Positions 61,861 to 64,000 of a stretch of DNA of 64,000 nt are shown here, in pieces (positions within the stretch are counted from its first letter, which is position 1; each line of letters opens with the position of its first letter). The notes under the pieces were generated by a model. The model saw only the letters and a program-made list of their open reading frames with translations. It did not search any database and was not told where the DNA came from. Made by a program: the position numbers and the translations under genes. This stretch comes from Anticarsia gemmatalis (lineage: Eukaryota > Arthropoda > Insecta > Lepidoptera > Erebidae): contig NC_134767.1 in assembly GCF_050436995.1 (NCBI RefSeq), forward strand, positions 1,984,001 to 2,048,000, read 5' to 3'.

Positions 61861-64000
61861 AAAACAAACAAACCAATATAACATGACATAAATACAGCCA
61901 AAATATGTCAAAATTAATAACACAGAACGGGTTGATAGATAAAACATCATGTTTTTCTGCTACATACGACAAAGAAGGTTCTGGAAGCGAAATGTCAAAG
62001 CTCATAGCCTCTCAGCCGATTGCACACGGTACAGTCGGCTGCATAAATATGGATATTGTTGGTCGTGCGGAATTCTTAGTATTAGTTTCTTTATTCAAGC
62101 GTGGTTATTTGTTTTTAGATCTATGTTCTACTGATGTTTTAGATGGCGTTAGTCTGATATATGTATGTCAAAACGTCAAGTTATTAATGTAAGTTATAAT
62201 GTTAGGTAATTGTTTCTTTTATTGTGCCATGAATTTTGCAAAACAACAATATCATACTAGTTACTGGTAACACTGTGACACTTGTAAACGTCGCTTTTCT
62301 CCTAAATTAGTTTTGACGTTACGAGCTGTCAAAAGGTTTTCGTTCTAAAAAATGAAAATGAACTTAAATTATAAAATATCACTTATAAATTTAATGTTTT
62401 GTGTTTTCACAATATTTACATGGCTAAGCGACTAAATAATATTATTTTTTGGCTGAATAGGTACTATTTATAGTTTCTCACTGTTAATATAAAATATTTT
62501 CGACAGACTCGAAACTCATTATTAACTTACTCTTCTCGTTACCTCAATAATATTCTATCATCAATTTGCCATAACCAAAGAAAGTACATACAAATCAGCA
62601 TAGTCATGTTAAAATCAAATAAATGTTTTTGTTTGTCTCTTTCGTAAAGTCAAGTACATAAATATGGAGTTGATTATACGTTTTATAATTTTATTGACGT
62701 ATCAGCTCGTATCGTAGAACTCAATATCCTTTATTTCGACCCACTGAATTGTCGAAACACGGGCAAATGTGGACTTTGAAACCCATTTTACCAAGAGCCC
62801 TGGCACTCACACAACTGCCGTACGTTAAGGGGCCAATTTACACTGGTTTTGTTGCCGTATAATATGAACCAGTGTAGGAAGAGCTCTCTTGATGGGTTGT
62901 GTTATACTAAATGTAAGAGATATGTCAGTACGTATGGCTTTTGACAGTTCAATTTATATTGGTGCGTGGGAAAATAAAATGTTTTTGTATTGTTTTATTT
63001 GGTTTGAAATTATAGATATTATAACCATTTTGTGGTGTGAGAGAAATAATTTTGTTATTTATTGTCATTTCTATAAACTCCTTTAAAGATCGATACCTAC
63101 TGAAAGTTTCAGCTCACTGCAAACGTCTGTACCGTACCAATCATCCAAATTACATGTACTTTAATTAAACAGAGTTTTTGCAAAGAGAGAGATTATATAA
63201 TTAGCACAATCCACTGTCAGTCAACTATATTTTGTTGGTATCTGTTACATGTATGTATGTATGTCGAACCTATCAAACATTTTGTATGAAAAAATTATCA
63301 ACACTATGGACAAGGCACAAATTTTCCAAGTACTTTTTAAACGTCGAATTCTCGATATTAGATAGACAATAGAAAATCACTCAATATTGTCAACTAGATC
63401 TTTGTGGAAATCAAATATAACACAGCAATTTCCTACCTTACGCATTGTGATAAAAAAAAGAGTAGCTTACTACCAAAAAAACCAAACACACTGCAATATC
63501 AGTTCCAAAAACCACGGAACGTATTTTAATCAAAGCACTCTTGCAAAAAAATACAACAGGGATTTCAAAAGCCATCCACTATAGCGTGCTGAAAGGACAA
63601 ATTATGAATCCGCCGCCACTAGAGGGCGACACTGGAGCTGGTGACTTGAATAATTCATAATTCAGCCCATCTTTGGCTTTATTCAGGCAACAACGGTAGA
63701 TGCACTGGGAAGAGAAGAGGTTTTAGATAGGCAGGCTTAGAATATGTGAATTGAAAATTTAAGTGGTGTTATGTAGATGGTTTTAGTGGTACACTAACAT
63801 ATAATACTGTGTGGAAAATGTTGTCGAGGAAAATACGATATTGTCAGAAATAATTAACAAGAGCTACATTTAGGTTTTTCCTAGGGATGTAAGCTATCAC
63901 CCTGCCCATCTGAACTTGATAATGCCTTGAAATGAATTTTCACAATTTACTTTAGTAGCTCAATAATAATAAATAAATAATAAATATCTACTACCATCGA

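Larger units (their letters stand above)
60692..64000 (-). other. Dscam intron upstream of the Ig4-end exon
   Basis: No further Dscam exon was recognised up to the window edge, so the exons for the signal peptide to Ig4 lie beyond it. Contents are the GGCCAAG repeat (60830-61095), the 61.67-61.86 kb repeat, a (TATG)n run near 63248, and a small inverted repeat ATTATGAAT/ATTCATAAT at 63602-63652. The remainder is unremarkable. Confidence 0.55.

Overview
The window looks like nuclear DNA of a moth or butterfly. It is AT-rich, has small exons separated by kilobase introns with GT/AG boundaries, and is densely seeded with short interspersed repeats: tRNA-derived SINEs, a Helitron of the type common in Lepidoptera, many small fold-back DNA elements, and LINE 3' tails. 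There is no bacterial-style operon, rRNA gene, free-standing tRNA gene or CRISPR array. The assignment to Lepidoptera is inferred from repeat style and gene content, not from a diagnostic sequence.

Two protein-coding genes can be read, facing each other. On the plus strand (8686-11573) is a complete four-exon gene for a 270-residue secreted trypsin-fold serine protease of the insect haemolymph type, with a TATA-like box upstream and a poly(A) signal downstream. On the minus strand (about 60.7 kb down to 30.8 kb) are 29 exons of a Dscam-family cell-adhesion receptor. They read in one frame for 1393 codons, from the end of an Ig domain (Ig4 by homology) through Ig5-Ig9, FN1-FN4, Ig10, FN5-FN6, the transmembrane helix and part of the cytoplasmic tail. 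The first exons (signal peptide to Ig4) lie beyond position 64000, and the last exon(s) were not identified with confidence. There are no tandem arrays of alternative Ig exons in the region covered, so this is not a hypervariable Dscam1-type gene over Ig5-Ig9.

Layout: 1-8.5 kb is repeat-rich intergenic DNA; 8.5-11.75 kb is the protease gene; 11.75-30.7 kb is intergenic or unseen 3' Dscam territory packed with repeats; 30.7-52.9 kb is the main Dscam exon cluster; 52.9-60.65 kb is one large Dscam intron; 60.65-60.69 kb is a 41-nt Dscam exon; 60.7-64 kb is another Dscam intron. The genes show no functional link. One is a probable immune or haemolymph protease, the other a neuronal or immune adhesion receptor.

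The most interesting signals are: (i) the protease keeps its catalytic triad and trypsin-type specificity Asp but lacks the usual Arg/Lys-IVGG activation site; (ii) a 14-bp hairpin lies one base before that gene's AATAAA; (iii) an R-R-K-R furin-type motif sits in the Dscam Ig4-Ig5 linker and a very basic stretch in Ig6; (iv) two related, abundant repeat families carry a 5S-rRNA-like internal promoter block, suggesting 5S-derived SINEs; and (v) there are at least eight separate fold-back element families, several nested in other repeats.
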